From assembly GCF_002160915.1 (NCBI RefSeq), contig NZ_NFLM01000008.1, positions 62,001 to 126,000 of the forward strand: a stretch of DNA of 64,000 nt. Direction: 5' to 3'. Below are positions 1-9,304 of the stretch, piece by piece. Source of the stretch: Faecalibacterium sp. An121 (lineage in GTDB: Bacteria > Bacillota > Clostridia > Oscillospirales > Ruminococcaceae). The notes under the pieces are model-generated. The model searched no databases. It worked only from the letters and a program-made list of their open reading frames with translations, and was not told the origin of the DNA. Each line of letters starts with the position of its first letter. The stretch's first letter is position 1. The position numbers and the translations under genes are program-made.

Positions 1-1
1 C

Positions 2-1414
2 ATCGCGGGCAACACCAACGCAGGCTTTGCTTTGGCCAGGGGCGAGTACATCGCCCTGCTGGACCACGACGATATCCTGCATCCCTGCGCTTTGTGGTAT
101 GCAGCCCAGGCCATCGTCCAGGAGGGGGCCGATTTCGTCTACACCGACGAGGTGACCTTCGAGGGCAAGGTGGAGAATACCACCCTCTATCATCTCAAGC
201 CCGACTTCATGCTGGATAACCTGCGGGCCAACAACTATATCTGCCACCTGTCCGTCTTCCAGGCCGCTTTGCTGCAGGCCGCAGGCGGGGGCGAGCGGGG
301 CGAATACAACGGCAGCCAGGACTACGACCTCTACCTGCGGCTGACCGAGCAGGCGCAGAAGATCGTCCACATCCCCCATGTGCTGTATTACTGGCGCTCC
401 AGCCCCACCAGCGTGGCCAGCGGCATCGAGGCCAAGACCTACTGCATCGAGGCCGCCATCAAAGCCCTCTATGCCCACTATGCCCGTTTGGGCGTGGCAG
501 TGGACGAAGTATCCATGATCCCCGACACACCGGGCTTTTATAAAACCGACTACACCATCCAGCGCCCCGGCCTGGTCAGCATCCTGATCCCCAGCTGCGA
601 CCACGCCAAGGACTTGCGCACCTGCGTGGATTCCATCTACGCCAAGACCACCTATCCCCACTTTGAGATCATCGTCATCGAGAACAACTCGAAGGAGGAG
701 GAGACCTTCCGCACCTACGAGCGGCTGGAGCGCCAGCATCCCGACAGCTTCCGGGTGGTGCGCTGGGAAGGCACCGGCTTCAATTACAGCGCCCTGAACA
801 ATTTCGGGGCCAGGTTCGCCCAGGGCGAATACCTGCTGCTGCTCAACAACGACACCGAGGTCATCACCCCCCGCTGGCTGGAGGAGATGGTCATGTTTGC
901 CCAGCAGGAGCGGATCGGCTGCGTGGGCGCCAAGCTCCTCTACCCCGACGACACCATCCAGCACGCGGGCCTGGGCTTCGGCTACCTGACGCTGGCAGCC
1001 CATATGCACAAGAACTTCCCGGTGGCCAATCCCGGCTACATGGGCCGGCTGATCTACGCCCACGATGTCTACGGGGTCACAGGGGCCTGCCTGATGATCC
1101 GCCGCACCCTCTACGAGGAGGTGGGCGGCCTGGACGAGAGCTTTGCGGTGGCCTTCAACGACGTGGATTTCTGCGTGCGGGTCCACAAGGCAGGGTATCA
1201 GAACCTGTTCACCCCCTTCGCCATGCTGTACCACTACGAGAGCAAGAGCCGCGGCCTGGACGAAAGCCCCGAAAAGCGGGCCCGTTTCGTCTCGGAGGTC
1301 ACCCGGTTCCAGACCCGCTGGAAGGCCGAACTGGCCGCCGGGGACCCCTGCCTGAACCCCAACTTTGACATCGACCGGGACGACTTCCGCATCAAGCTGC
1401 AGCCCCTGGAATGA
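2..1414 (+). CDS. Glycosyltransferase with two family-2 (GT-A) domains, 5' end cut by window
   Basis: The frame is open from base 2, so the true start lies upstream. The first visible part reads IAGNTNAGFALARGEY followed by LLDHDD, the NxG...A and DxD region of a GT2 domain. A second complete GT2 domain starts near base 570 (LVSILIPSCDHAKDL) with its own LLLNNDTEV motif and a C-terminal NDVDFCVR acceptor-side motif. Tandem GT2 proteins of this type build rhamnose-rich or O-antigen-like polysaccharides by transferring sugar from NDP-sugars at the cytoplasmic face of the membrane. The next glycosyltransferase overlaps by four bases (ATGA) and dTDP-rhamnose genes follow, so rhamnosyl transfer is a reasonable inference. 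The actual sugar and linkage cannot be read from sequence. Confidence 0.85.
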   Translation: MAGNTNAGFALARGEYIALLDHDDILHPCALWYAAQAIVQEGADFVYTDEVTFEGKVENTTLYHLKPDFMLDNLRANNYICHLSVFQAALLQAAGGGERGEYNGSQDYDLYLRLTEQAQKIVHIPHVLYYWRSSPTSVASGIEAKTYCIEAAIKALYAHYARLGVAVDEVSMIPDTPGFYKTDYTIQRPGLVSILIPSCDHAKDLRTCVDSIYAKTTYPHFEIIVIENNSKEEETFRTYERLERQHPDSFRVVRWEGTGFNYSALNNFGARFAQGEYLLLLNNDTEVITPRWLEEMVMFAQQERIGCVGAKLLYPDDTIQHAGLGFGYLTLAAHMHKNFPVANPGYMGRLIYAHDVYGVTGACLMIRRTLYEEVGGLDESFAVAFNDVDFCVRVHKAGYQNLFTPFAMLYHYESKSRGLDESPEKRARFVSEVTRFQTRWKAELAAGDPCLNPNFDIDRDDFRIKLQPLE

Positions 1415-2226
1415 CCGAAAGAGAGGGCCGTGCATTGAATCTTTCTGCGTGTATCGTCACCTACAACGACCAGACCGAGGCGCTGAAGGCTGCCGCCTCG
1501 GTGCTGGCCCATACCCGGCGCCACCCGCTGGCCCTGTACCTGGTAGACAACGCCAGCCCGGACGGCACCGGCCGCGCCCTCGAACAGGCCGTGGCCAGCG
1601 GCGCGCTGCGGCCGGGACCGGAACAGTCGGTGCAGGTGATCTGCCGCCGGCGCAACGGCGGTTTCGGGGCCGGGCACAACACCGTCCTGGACAGCCTTGC
1701 CAGCGACTATCACTTCATCCTCAACCCCGATATCCTGCTCACGGCCGACACCCTGTCCGACCTGGCCGAGTGGATGGAGGCACGGCCCCAGGTGGTGATG
1801 GCCCGGCCCAGCCTCTGCTTTCCCGACGGGCGGCCCCAGGTGCTGCCCCTGCGCCGGTGCAGCCTGCGGGCCATGGTCTACCGGCAGCTGGGCTTTCTCA
1901 CTTTTTTGAAAAAGTACAACGACGCCTATGTGATGGCGGGCGAAGACCTGACCCGACCCCGGCAGATCGAGTTCTGCACCGGCAGCTTTGCGGCGGTGCG
2001 CACCGCCGATTTTGTGGCTGCGGGCGGCTTTGACGAGAAATACTTCATGTATGTGGAGGACGCCGACCTGACCCAGAAGATGCTGCGCCGGGGGCAGGTG
2101 TGGCTGGCGCCCCAGTTCACCGCGGTCCATGTGTGGCACCGGGCGGCCCACCGCAGCCTGGGGCCCATGTTCTGGCAGGCCCGCAGCCTCTGCCGCTACT
2201 TTGCCAAGTGGGGGTTCCGGCTGTGA
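1411..2226 (+). CDS. Glycosyltransferase family 2 (probable rhamnosyltransferase)
   Basis: This 271-residue protein has one GT-A domain: LSACIVTYNDQ at the N-terminus, LVDNASPDGT, then RRRNGGFGAGHN, HFILNPDI (DxD-like site) and KYFMYVEDADL near residue 210. It matches the RfbN/WbbL-like rhamnosyltransferase group in length and motif order. The ATG overlaps the stop of the preceding transferase (ATGA), so the two are translationally coupled. An in-frame TTG at 1435 is a possible alternative start just before the conserved core. With rfbA-D-B downstream it probably assembles a rhamnose-containing wall polysaccharide. Donor and acceptor are inferred. Confidence 0.85.
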   Translation: MTEREGRALNLSACIVTYNDQTEALKAAASVLAHTRRHPLALYLVDNASPDGTGRALEQAVASGALRPGPEQSVQVICRRRNGGFGAGHNTVLDSLASDYHFILNPDILLTADTLSDLAEWMEARPQVVMARPSLCFPDGRPQVLPLRRCSLRAMVYRQLGFLTFLKKYNDAYVMAGEDLTRPRQIEFCTGSFAAVRTADFVAAGGFDEKYFMYVEDADLTQKMLRRGQVWLAPQFTAVHVWHRAAHRSLGPMFWQARSLCRYFAKWGFRL

Positions 2227-2270
2227 GGCAGACGGTTGCTTTTTTGCCCCCGGACGTGTAAAATAAACAT

Positions 2271-2310
2271 GAGGCCCTCCGGCGGACGCCAGGGCGGCCT
2301 CCCCTCTTTT
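2271..2310 (+). terminator. Probable intrinsic terminator after the glycosyltransferase pair
   Basis: GAGGCC pairs with GGCCTC across an internally paired GC-rich loop, followed by CCCTCTTTT. The T run is short and interrupted. It sits in the 184-base gap before rfbA, so rfbADB may be partly independent of the upstream genes. Confidence 0.45.
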
Positions 2311-2410
2311 GTTTACAGCGGACGCAGCTTCCGCTTTGTGTTCCGGCGCGGGCCATTGCCCCGCCTGAGAGCTGCACAACTTTTGCAACTATAAAAGGAG
2401 TGCACGTGTA

Positions 2411-3298
2411 ATGAAAGGCATTATTCTTGCCGGCGGCGCCGGCACCAGGCTTTATCCTCTGACCATGGTCACCAGCAAACAGCTGCTGCCGGTCTACGAC
2501 AAGCCCATGATCTACTACCCCCTGTCCACCCTGATGCTGGCGGGCATCCAGGATATCCTCATCATCTCCACCCCGGTGGACACCCCCCGCTTTGAGGCGC
2601 TGCTGGGGGACGGCAGCCAGTACGGCATCCATCTGCAGTACAAGGTGCAGCCCTCCCCCGACGGCCTGGCCCAGGCTTTTATCCTGGGTGAGGAGTTCAT
2701 CGGCGGGGACTGCTGCGCCATGATCCTGGGGGACAATATCTTCTATGGCAACGGCTTCTCCCGCATCCTCAAGAATGCGGTGCACAACGCCGAGGCCAAT
2801 GGCCGCTGCACCGTCTTTGGCTATTACGTCCAGGACCCCGAGCGGTTCGGCATCGTGGAGTTTGACGAAAACGGCAAGGTGCTGAGCGTGGAGGAAAAGC
2901 CCGAACACCCCAAGAGCAACTACGCCGTCACTGGCCTGTACTTCTACAACAACAAGGTGGCCAAAATGGCAAAACAGGTCAAGCCTTCGGCCCGGGGCGA
3001 GCTGGAGATCACCACCCTGAACGATATGTACCTCAAACAGGACGAGCTGGACGTCCAGCTGCTGGGCCGCGGCTTTGCCTGGCTGGACACCGGTACCATG
3101 GACAGTCTGGTGGATGCGGCAGACTTTGTGCGCATGATCGAAAAGCGCCAGGGCATCAAGATCAGCGCCCCGGAGGAGATCGCCTTCAAATACGGCTGGA
3201 TCAGCCGGGAGAAGCTGCTGGAATCCGCCGAGCGGTACGGCAAGTCCCCCTACGGCGTCCACCTGAAGAACGTGGCCGACGGCAAGCTGCGCTACTGA
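2411..3298 (+). CDS. rfbA: Glucose-1-phosphate thymidylyltransferase
   Basis: RfbA/RmlA joins glucose-1-phosphate and dTTP to make dTDP-glucose, the first step of dTDP-L-rhamnose synthesis in the cytoplasm. The 295-residue length is typical. The N-terminal nucleotide-binding loop [11 protein letters not shown] (residues 8-18) is followed by [17 protein letters not shown], and the metal-site region reads [10 protein letters not shown]. The conserved VEEKP and the late [10 protein letters not shown] motif are present. The ATG lies 8 bases after AAAGGAG. It is the first gene of an rfbA-rfbD-rfbB cluster. Confidence 0.97.
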   Translation: MKGIILAGGAGTRLYPLTMVTSKQLLPVYDKPMIYYPLSTLMLAGIQDILIISTPVDTPRFEALLGDGSQYGIHLQYKVQPSPDGLAQAFILGEEFIGGDCCAMILGDNIFYGNGFSRILKNAVHNAEANGRCTVFGYYVQDPERFGIVEFDENGKVLSVEEKPEHPKSNYAVTGLYFYNNKVAKMAKQVKPSARGELEITTLNDMYLKQDELDVQLLGRGFAWLDTGTMDSLVDAADFVRMIEKRQGIKISAPEEIAFKYGWISREKLLESAERYGKSPYGVHLKNVADGKLRY

Positions 3299-3323
3299 TC
3301 ACTTCACAGATGGGAGGCATCGT

Positions 3324-4238
3324 ATGAAAATCATTGTCACCGGCTGCAAGGGGCAGCTGGGCACCGAGATCATCAAGCAGCTGCGGGAAGGCCGGAGCGA
3401 GATCGGCCCCATCCCCGAGAAGCTGCTCAACGCCACCGTCATCGCGGTGGATCTGCCGGAGCTGGATATTTCCAACTACAAGGCGGTGGACGACTTTGTC
3501 CGCCGGTACAAACCCGATGTGATCATCAACTGCGCCGCCTACACCAACGTGGACGGCTGTGAGACCAACCACGACGCCGCCTACAAGGCCAACGCCCTGG
3601 GCCCCCGCAACCTGGCCCAGGCCGCCGAGAAGATGGGTTCCCGGCTGGTGCACGTCTCCACCGATTATGTCTTTTCGGGCCGGGAGAACGGCGGCATCCC
3701 CCAGGACGAAGCCTGTCTGCCCGATCCCATCAGCGCTTACGGTTCCACCAAACTGATGGGTGAAAAATACGTCCAGCGTTTCTGCCACCGGCACTTCATC
3801 GTGCGCACCGCCTGGCTGTACAGCTACTATGGCAAGAACTTTGTCAAGACCATCGTGAACGCCGGCAAAAAATACGGCAAGCTGGAGGTGGTCAACGACC
3901 AGCTGGGCAACCCCACCAATGCGGTGGACCTGGCCCACGAGCTGCTGCAGCTGTGCGTCACCCACGAGTACGGGCTGTACCACTGCACCGGCGAGGGCAT
4001 CTGCAGCTGGTACGACTTTGCCTGCGAGATCATCCGTCTGGCGGGCGTGGACGCCACCGTGTCCCCCTGCACCAGCGCCGAGTACAAGGCAAAACATCCC
4101 GACAGCGCCGACCGCCCCCACTGGAGCGCCCTGGACAACCGTGCCCTGCGCTGCTCGGTGGGCAACCGGGTGCGCCCCTGGCAGGAGGCCCTGGCCTGCT
4201 TCTTTGCCCATTGGGACGGCGAAAACGGCATGAAATGA
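3324..4238 (+). CDS. rfbD: dTDP-4-dehydrorhamnose reductase
   Basis: RfbD/RmlD reduces dTDP-4-keto-L-rhamnose to dTDP-L-rhamnose with NAD(P)H, the last step of the pathway. It is a 304-residue extended SDR: the Rossmann motif TGCKGQLG is at residues 6-13, NCAAYTNVD follows, and the catalytic Ser/Tyr/Lys appear in VSTDYVFSG and YGSTK. RTAWLY is the usual substrate-side motif. GGAGG precedes the ATG. The gene lies 25 bases after rfbA and 31 bases before the preferred rfbB start, so the three are almost certainly cotranscribed. Confidence 0.95.
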   Translation: MKIIVTGCKGQLGTEIIKQLREGRSEIGPIPEKLLNATVIAVDLPELDISNYKAVDDFVRRYKPDVIINCAAYTNVDGCETNHDAAYKANALGPRNLAQAAEKMGSRLVHVSTDYVFSGRENGGIPQDEACLPDPISAYGSTKLMGEKYVQRFCHRHFIVRTAWLYSYYGKNFVKTIVNAGKKYGKLEVVNDQLGNPTNAVDLAHELLQLCVTHEYGLYHCTGEGICSWYDFACEIIRLAGVDATVSPCTSAEYKAKHPDSADRPHWSALDNRALRCSVGNRVRPWQEALACFFAHWDGENGMK

Positions 4239-4269
4239 TCCTGCGATGGAATTGAGGAAAGAAACGTTT

Positions 4270-5334
4270 ATGAAGAAATATCTTATCACCGGCTGCGCCG
4301 GCTTTATCGGCTCCAACTTCGTCTATTATATGCTGAAAAAGCACCAGGACATCCTGCTGGTCAACCTGGACAAGCTGACCTATGCAGGCAACCTGGAAAA
4401 CCTCAAGGGGGTGGAAGGCGACCCCCGCCACGTCTTTGTGCAGGGAGACATCTGCGACAAGGAGCTGGTGGAAAAGCTGTTCGCCCAGTATGACTTCGAT
4501 TACGTCATCAACTTTGCCGCCGAGAGCCATGTGGACCGCAGCATCGCCAACCCCGAGATCTTTGTCCAGACCAACGTGATGGGCACCGTCAACCTGCTGC
4601 AGCGCGCCAAAGAGGCCTGGTACGATCCTGCCGCCCGGACCTGGAAAGAGGGCAAGAAGTACCTGCAGGTCTCCACCGACGAGGTATACGGCGCACTGGG
4701 AGCCGAGGGCTATTTCACCGAGACCACTCCCCTGTGCCCCCACAGCCCCTACTCCTCCAGCAAGGCCAGCGCCGATCTGTTCGTCATGGCCTTCCATGAC
4801 ACCTACGGTATGCCGGTCAACATCACCCGCTGCTCCAACAACTATGGCCCCTACCAGTTCCCCGAGAAGCTGATCCCCCTGATGATCAACAACGTCAAGC
4901 ACCACAAGTCCCTGCCCGTCTACGGGGACGGGATGCAGATCCGGGACTGGCTGTATGTGGAGGACCACTGCAAAGCCATCGACATGGTAGCCACCGGCGG
5001 CAAGGTGGGCGAGGTGTACAATGTGGGCGGCCACAACGAGCGGCCCAACATCTTCATCGTCAAGACCATCATCAGCCAGCTGCACGACCGGCTGCAGGAT
5101 GAGGGCATCAGCGAGGCGCTGATCCAGCATGTGGCCGACCGCCTGGGTCATGACCGCCGCTACGGCATCGACCCCGCCAAGATCAAGAACGATCTGGGCT
5201 GGTATCCCGAGACCCCCTTTGAAAAGGGTATCGTGCTGACCATCGACTGGTATCTGTCCCACCAGAAGTGGATGGACAACGTCACCAGCGGCAGTTACCA
5301 GAAATACTACGAGGAAATGTACAAAAACAAGTGA
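4270..5334 (+). CDS. rfbB: dTDP-glucose 4,6-dehydratase
   Basis: RfbB/RmlB converts dTDP-glucose to dTDP-4-keto-6-deoxyglucose using bound NAD. The 354-residue protein opens with the GxxGxxG loop ITGCAGFIGSNF, then NLDKLTYAGN, FAAESHVDRSI, VSTDEVYG (catalytic Thr/Asp/Glu) and YSSSKA (YxxxK). NITRCSNNYGPYQFPEKLIP is the family signature. An in-frame ATG exists at 4246, but the one at 4270 has GAGGAAAG at a good distance and begins directly at the Rossmann strand, so it is preferred. The rfbC epimerase needed between this enzyme and RfbD is not in the window. Confidence 0.96.
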   Translation: MKKYLITGCAGFIGSNFVYYMLKKHQDILLVNLDKLTYAGNLENLKGVEGDPRHVFVQGDICDKELVEKLFAQYDFDYVINFAAESHVDRSIANPEIFVQTNVMGTVNLLQRAKEAWYDPAARTWKEGKKYLQVSTDEVYGALGAEGYFTETTPLCPHSPYSSSKASADLFVMAFHDTYGMPVNITRCSNNYGPYQFPEKLIPLMINNVKHHKSLPVYGDGMQIRDWLYVEDHCKAIDMVATGGKVGEVYNVGGHNERPNIFIVKTIISQLHDRLQDEGISEALIQHVADRLGHDRRYGIDPAKIKNDLGWYPETPFEKGIVLTIDWYLSHQKWMDNVTSGSYQKYYEEMYKNK

Positions 5335-5372
5335 CCCTTGCCCGCCGGCCGGGTCATGCCTGAACGGAACGC

Positions 5373-5411
5373 AAAGCCCCCGTTTCCCTTTTGGGAGACG
5401 GGGGCTGTTTT
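5373..5411. terminator. Bidirectional intrinsic terminator between rfbB and the RNase gene
   Basis: GCCCCCGTTTCCC and GGGAGACGGGGGC form a long stem with a TTTT loop. T-rich sequence follows on the plus strand. It separates convergent genes. Confidence 0.85.
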
Positions 5412-5426
5412 ATATCTGCGGGGGCG

Positions 5427-7040
5427 TCAGCGGTCCCACTTGTCGCACAGGGCGTTGATCTGGTCCGCAAACTTGGCCAGATCTTTGTTGGCGCCGCCCT
5501 CGTTGTGCTCGATCACCTGCATCAGGCGGCGGCCTGCGGCCACCAGCCGCTGGAATACGGCGGCCGCCCGGCTGAGGGCAGGCGCCGTGGAGACCCGGGC
5601 AGAGGTGCGTTCCCGGCTGCCCTCGTTCAGGCAGACTGCGCCGTCCGCGCCCAGCGCCCACTGGGCCCCGTTGTAGGGAGCGCAGGCCGTATAGCCCAGC
5701 CCCTGCAGGGTAGCGACGAACTGGTCCTCCACAGCATCATCTCCGTGGTTGACGAACACGCGGCGGGGTTTTGGCTCAAAGGAGCCGATCCATTGCAGCA
5801 GGCCCTCCCGGTCGGCATGGCCCGACATACCGCCGATCTGGGCGATCTCGGCCTTTACATCGATCTCCTCGCCAAACAGCTTGACCCCGTCGATGCCGTC
5901 GATCAGGGCGCGGCCCAGGGTGCCCACCGCCTGGTAGCCCACAAACAGGATGGTGCATTCTTTGCGCCACAGGTTGTGCTTGAGGTGGTGGCGGATGCGG
6001 CCCGCGTCGCACATACCGCTGGCCGAGATGATCACCTTGGGGATGGTGTCGGTGTTGATCAAACGGGACTCGTCGCTGGTGACGCTGACCCGCAGCCCCG
6101 GGAAGGTGATGGGGTCCACCCCTGCCGCCAGCAGGGCCCGGGTCTCCTGGTCAAAACAGGACGCATCGGTGTGCCGGAAAATACGGGTAGCCTCGATGGC
6201 CAGAGGGCTGTCGATGTACACAGGGAAGTTATCGTGGCCTTTCACCAGCCCTTTGGCTTTGATCTCCCGCATGAAGTACAGCAGCTCCTGAGTGCGGCCC
6301 ACCGCAAAGCTGGGGATGACCACATTGCCGCCCCGGTCAAAGGTGCGCTGCAAAATATCGGTCAGCTGGCGGACGTAGTCGGGGCGGGGCGGATGGCTGC
6401 GGTCCCCGTAGGTGGACTCCATGATCACATAGTCCGCCTCGGTCAGATAGGTGGGGTCTTTCAGGATGGGCTGATGCAGGTTGCCGATGTCCCCCGAAAA
6501 GACCAGTTTGGTGGTCTCGGTCCCCTCGGTCACCCACAGCTCGATGCTGGCCGAACCCAGCAGGTGGCCCACATCGGTAAAGCGGGCCTCCAGCCCCGGG
6601 GCCAGCTGGATCTTTTGTCCGTAGTCCACCCCTTTGAACAGGCGGATGGCCGCCTCGGCGTCCGCCACCGTATAGTCCGGCTCCACCGGGGGCAGGCCGG
6701 CCCGGGTGTTCTTGCGGGTCTTCCACTCGGCTTCCGACTCCTGGATGTGGGCCGAGTCACGCAGCATGATGTCGCACAGGCGGCAGGTGGGCCTGGTGGC
6801 GTAGATCTTGCCCGCATAGCCCTGCTTGGCCAGCAGGGGCAGATGGCCGCTGTGGTCGATGTGGGCGTGGGTCAGCAGCACGCCGTCGATCTGCTCCACC
6901 GGGATGGGCAGGGGCTGGTTCTCATAGACGTCCTTGCCCTGCTCCATGCCGCAGTCGATCAAAATGTGCAGCCCCCCTGTCTCCAGCAGGGTGCAGCTGC
7001 CTGTCACCTCATGGTTTGCGCCTAAAAATGTCAGCTTCAT
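5427..7040 (-). CDS. Beta-CASP metallo-beta-lactamase RNase (RNA-processing exo/endonuclease family)
   Basis: This 537-residue cytoplasmic protein belongs to the MBL-fold family with beta-CASP and C-terminal RMMBL segments (COG1236 type). Visible motifs are FLGANHEVTGSC at the N-terminus, the zinc motif THAHIDHSGHLP (HxHxDH), the second metal region FSGDIG, MESTYGDR, the beta-CASP block VVIPSFAVGRTQELL, and the late VNHGDD histidine motif. ISASGMCDAGRI is also typical. These proteins process or degrade RNA; the target is unknown. The ATG at 7038-7040 follows GGAGG closely. Upstream in-frame starts would only add a basic, non-conserved extension and are rejected. Confidence 0.9.
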   Translation of the reverse strand: MKLTFLGANHEVTGSCTLLETGGLHILIDCGMEQGKDVYENQPLPIPVEQIDGVLLTHAHIDHSGHLPLLAKQGYAGKIYATRPTCRLCDIMLRDSAHIQESEAEWKTRKNTRAGLPPVEPDYTVADAEAAIRLFKGVDYGQKIQLAPGLEARFTDVGHLLGSASIELWVTEGTETTKLVFSGDIGNLHQPILKDPTYLTEADYVIMESTYGDRSHPPRPDYVRQLTDILQRTFDRGGNVVIPSFAVGRTQELLYFMREIKAKGLVKGHDNFPVYIDSPLAIEATRIFRHTDASCFDQETRALLAAGVDPITFPGLRVSVTSDESRLINTDTIPKVIISASGMCDAGRIRHHLKHNLWRKECTILFVGYQAVGTLGRALIDGIDGVKLFGEEIDVKAEIAQIGGMSGHADREGLLQWIGSFEPKPRRVFVNHGDDAVEDQFVATLQGLGYTACAPYNGAQWALGADGAVCLNEGSRERTSARVSTAPALSRAAAVFQRLVAAGRRLMQVIEHNEGGANKDLAKFADQINALCDKWDR

Positions 7041-7413
7041 ACGAGGATACCTCCCTGTGCTCCGGTGTGTCCGGCGCATAGGGCGCATCTGAGATCGCTT
7101 TCGCACGGTCCGTTTTTGCCAAAAAGCGCAGCCTTGTCCCCTTGCGTGCACTCTCTTGCGGCGCATGGTCCGGTCTTTTGGACGATCCAGATACACCCTG
7201 GTCTTGTACAAATAGTTCTGATCTTATTATAGCATAGCCGGGGCTTCATTTCCCGCCCAAAATCGGGGGCAGAATCCGTCAAAACGCCGAAACAGCGGAC
7301 AATATTTTAGATAACCTTGACAAAGCCCCGGTTCTGAATTAAACTTATAGGGTTGAAGTTTATCGGTCACGCAGACAGTGTCCGATCTGCATCGTATAGA
7401 GAGGTTTGATTTT
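7041..7413. promoter_or_regulatory. Divergent intergenic region between the RNase gene and typA
   Basis: The region holds promoters in both directions. Leftward, an extended -10 (TGCTATAAT on the minus strand, 7226-7234) would give a leader of about 185 bases before the RNase gene. Rightward, TTGACA at 7317-7322 with TTAAAC 16 bases later could serve typA. No convincing riboswitch or small gene is visible in the long leader. Confidence 0.55.
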
Positions 7414-9237
7414 ATGATTCGTAACGACCTGCGCAATGTGGCCATCATCGCCCATGTTGACCACGGCAAGACCACCCTGGTGGACGCCATGCTCCGCCAG
7501 AGCGGCGCTTTCCGTGACAACCAGGTGGTGGCCGAGCGCGTGATGGACAGCGGCGATATCGAGCGGGAGCGCGGCATCACCATCCTGGCCAAGAACTGTT
7601 CCTGCACCTACAAGGGCGTCAAGATCAACATTGTGGATACCCCGGGCCACGCCGACTTTGGCGGCGAAGTGGAGCGCGTGCTGAAGATGGTCAACGGCGT
7701 CGTTCTGCTGGTGGATGCCGCCGAGGGCTGCATGCCCCAGACCCGCTTTGTGCTGCAGAAGGCTTTGCAGCAGAACCTGAGTCTGGTGGTGGTCATCAAC
7801 AAGATCGACCGTCCCGACGCCCGCATCAAGGAAGTGGTGGACGAGGTGCTGTATCTGCTGATGGATCTGGGCGCCTCGGACGAGCAGCTGGAGTGCCCCA
7901 TGGTCTACTGCTGCGGCCGCGCCGGCACCGCCAGCCTGGACCCCGACGTCCCCGGCAGCGACCTGGTGCCCCTGTTCGACACCATCCTGGATACCATCCA
8001 GCCCCCCGAAGGCGACCCGGAAGCCCCCTTCCAGATACTGGTATCCTCCATCGATTACAACGACTTCGTGGGCCGCATCGGCATCGGCCGCATCCAGAAC
8101 GGCACCTGCCGTGTGGGCGAGGAAGTGGTGGTCTGCGACTGGCACGATCCCTCGGTGAACATGAAGGGCCGCCTGACCAAGCTGTATGACTTCCAGGCCA
8201 ACGGCCGGGTGCCCTGCGACAACATCACCGCCGGTGACATCGTGGCTTTCTCGGGCCTGCCTGACGTGACCATCGGCAACACCCTGTGCGCCCCTTCCAA
8301 GGTGGAGCCCCTGCCCTTTGTCAAGATCAACGACCCCACTGTGGAGATGACCTTCTCGGTCAACGACAGCCCCCTGGCCGGCCGGGAGGGCAAGTACGTC
8401 ACCAGCCGCCAGCTGCGGGACCGCCTGCACCGCGAGCTGCTGAAGGACGTGGCTCTGCGGGTGGAGGACTCTGCCACCACCGATTCCTTCCGGGTGATGG
8501 GCCGCGGCGAGATGCATCTGTCCATCCTGATCGAGACCATGCGCCGGGAAGGCTACGAGCTGCAGGTGTCCCCCCCGCACGTCCTGACCAAGGTCATCGA
8601 CGGCAAGACCTACGAGCCCATGGAGCAGGTTGTGATCGACGTGCCCACCCAGTACCAGGGCGCCGTCATGACCGGCCTGGGCCAGCGCAAGGCCGTTCTG
8701 CAGCAGATGGACGCCCTGGGCGACAGCCGGGTGCGTCTGGTGTTCCGTATGCCCAGCCGCGGCCTGTTCGGCTACCGCAATCAGTTCCTCACCGACACCC
8801 ACGGCGAGGGCGTCATCAACCAGATCTTTGACGGCTATGACCTGTGGGCCGGTATGATCACCAACCGTTCCACCGGCTCCCTGGTCAGCTTCGAGACCGG
8901 CGAGTCGGTCACCTACGGTCTGTACAACGCCCAGCAGCGCGGTACCCTGCTGATCGGACCCGGCGAGAAGGTCTATGAGGGGATGGTCATCGGCTATACC
9001 CCCACCGGCGAGGACGTGGACGTCAACGTCTGCAAGACCAAGCACCTGACCAACACCCGCGCTTCCGGCTCGGATGACGCGCTGCGCCTGGTGCCCATCA
9101 GCCGTCTGAGCCTGGAGGGCTGCCTGGAGTTCCTGGCCCCCGACGAGCTGCTGGAGGTCACCCCCAAGAGCCTGCGCATCCGCAAGCAGATCCTCAACCA
9201 CGAGCAGCGGATGAAGGCCCGCAGCCGCAACAAGTGA
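7414..9237 (+). CDS. typA: Ribosome-associated translational GTPase TypA/BipA
   Basis: TypA/BipA is a cytoplasmic translation-factor GTPase that acts on the ribosome in assembly and stress or cold adaptation. The 607-residue protein has the G1 loop AHVDHGKTT (residues 13-21), switch [17 protein letters not shown], the G4 motif NKIDR, then EF-G-like domains and the BipA-specific C-terminal part ([25 protein letters not shown]). The start at 7414 follows AGAGAGG and begins at the canonical IRNDLRN. An upstream ATG at 7378 adds 12 non-conserved residues. It stands alone, with a terminator after it. Confidence 0.96.
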   Translation: MIRNDLRNVAIIAHVDHGKTTLVDAMLRQSGAFRDNQVVAERVMDSGDIERERGITILAKNCSCTYKGVKINIVDTPGHADFGGEVERVLKMVNGVVLLVDAAEGCMPQTRFVLQKALQQNLSLVVVINKIDRPDARIKEVVDEVLYLLMDLGASDEQLECPMVYCCGRAGTASLDPDVPGSDLVPLFDTILDTIQPPEGDPEAPFQILVSSIDYNDFVGRIGIGRIQNGTCRVGEEVVVCDWHDPSVNMKGRLTKLYDFQANGRVPCDNITAGDIVAFSGLPDVTIGNTLCAPSKVEPLPFVKINDPTVEMTFSVNDSPLAGREGKYVTSRQLRDRLHRELLKDVALRVEDSATTDSFRVMGRGEMHLSILIETMRREGYELQVSPPHVLTKVIDGKTYEPMEQVVIDVPTQYQGAVMTGLGQRKAVLQQMDALGDSRVRLVFRMPSRGLFGYRNQFLTDTHGEGVINQIFDGYDLWAGMITNRSTGSLVSFETGESVTYGLYNAQQRGTLLIGPGEKVYEGMVIGYTPTGEDVDVNVCKTKHLTNTRASGSDDALRLVPISRLSLEGCLEFLAPDELLEVTPKSLRIRKQILNHEQRMKARSRNK

Positions 9238-9263
9238 TCTTTAACCAAAAACGACAAAACAAT

Positions 9264-9300
9264 AACCGGGAGGCTCTCTCTTTTGGGGGCCTCCCGGTTT
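9264..9300. terminator. Bidirectional terminator between typA and an AraC-family gene
   Basis: AACCGGGAGGC pairs with GCCTCCCGGTT around a T-rich loop. It serves the convergent genes on both sides. Confidence 0.75.
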
Positions 9301-9304
9301 GCGG

